The translations under genes were made by a program, and so were the position numbers. A stretch of DNA of 64,000 bases from Fasciola hepatica (Eukaryota > Platyhelminthes > Trematoda > Plagiorchiida > Fasciolidae), in contig CANUEZ040000129.1 in assembly GCA_948099385.1 (NCBI GenBank), forward strand, positions 6,123,501 to 6,187,500, read 5' to 3'. Below, piece after piece: positions 63,766-64,000 of the stretch (position 1 is its first letter; every line of letters begins with the position of its first letter). Under the pieces are notes generated by a model. That model was not told the origin of the DNA. It saw only the letters and a program-made list of their open reading frames with translations, and did no database searches.

Positions 63766-64000
63766 TGGTTTGAGTGTAGCAGTTCTCCATTCCTGATTTT
63801 TCAGTCTGCAAGCTACCAGTTTTTTCTGTTGAAAATATCTCTTAGTTTGTTCAAAACTCGTAAGGAGTACTTTAGTATGACACCGACTGACAAACAAGCT
63901 CGTTTTCAGTGATGCTTATTCATGCCGTGGCATCAGAGTAGAATGCGATACGTATGGGGATTGAACTAGTTATACAAATATGTTGGGCTGAAAGGGAGCT
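63766..64000. other. No gene recognised
   Basis: End of window; no feature seen. Confidence 0.5.

Overview
This window looks like non-coding, repeat-dominated DNA from an animal with a large genome, most likely a flatworm and within them a digenean fluke. The evidence is the repeat mix: Penelope-like elements (PLEs) with a GIY-YIG endonuclease, many broken CR1-type LINEs of the kind common in flukes, an RTE-like LINE, tRNA-derived SINE heads, and a SINE-like repeat carrying a hammerhead ribozyme, as schistosome SINEs do. There is no bacterial gene organisation, and most open frames are at the length expected by chance. The species cannot be fixed from the sequence alone.

Layout. 1-1.0 kb: AT-rich, empty. 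1.0-2.3 kb: RTE-like reverse transcriptase fossil (+). 5.2-7.4 kb: PLE copy 1 (-), fairly well preserved, with a degenerate hammerhead-like fold in its 3' region. 10.4-11.1 kb: CR1-type LINE fragment (+) that runs straight into a SINE-like repeat with an intact-looking hammerhead ribozyme (11.1-11.2 kb). 13.5-15.9 kb: small inverted repeats, a stray PLE end, two (TA)n tracts. 16.6-19.6 kb: CR1-type LINE A (-) with its endonuclease region present twice in tandem. 20.0-20.5 kb: tRNA-like sequences and an 80-base direct repeat. 24.1 kb: one weak candidate host exon. 25.8-27.9 kb: LINE C (-). 28.0-29.3 kb: LINE D' split by a 457-base PLE deletion derivative with inverted terminal repeats and a target-site duplication. 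35.3-35.9 kb: GAT trinucleotide and TA microsatellites. 41.2-41.4 kb: two opposed SINE copies. 43.6-44.5 kb: LINE D. 46.0-46.7 kb: foldback element. 51.1-51.6 and 63.3-63.8 kb: two copies of an unnamed repeat with a conserved reading frame. 55.5-56.4 kb: CR1-type LINE 3' end (-). 58.2-60.3 kb: PLE copy 2 (+) bounded by 62-base inverted repeats. 60.8-62.0 kb: LINE B (-), same family as LINE A.

None of these elements looks able to move by itself: all have frameshifts, stops or 5' truncations. The most interesting material is the small-ribozyme and terminal-repeat architecture of the retroelements: a complete hammerhead fold in a SINE-like repeat, a stem-III-less hammerhead-like relic beside PLE 1, and a shared plan in two PLE insertions (short 5' tail, inverted repeat, coding part, inverted repeat, flanking duplication). 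I found no host gene I would defend.
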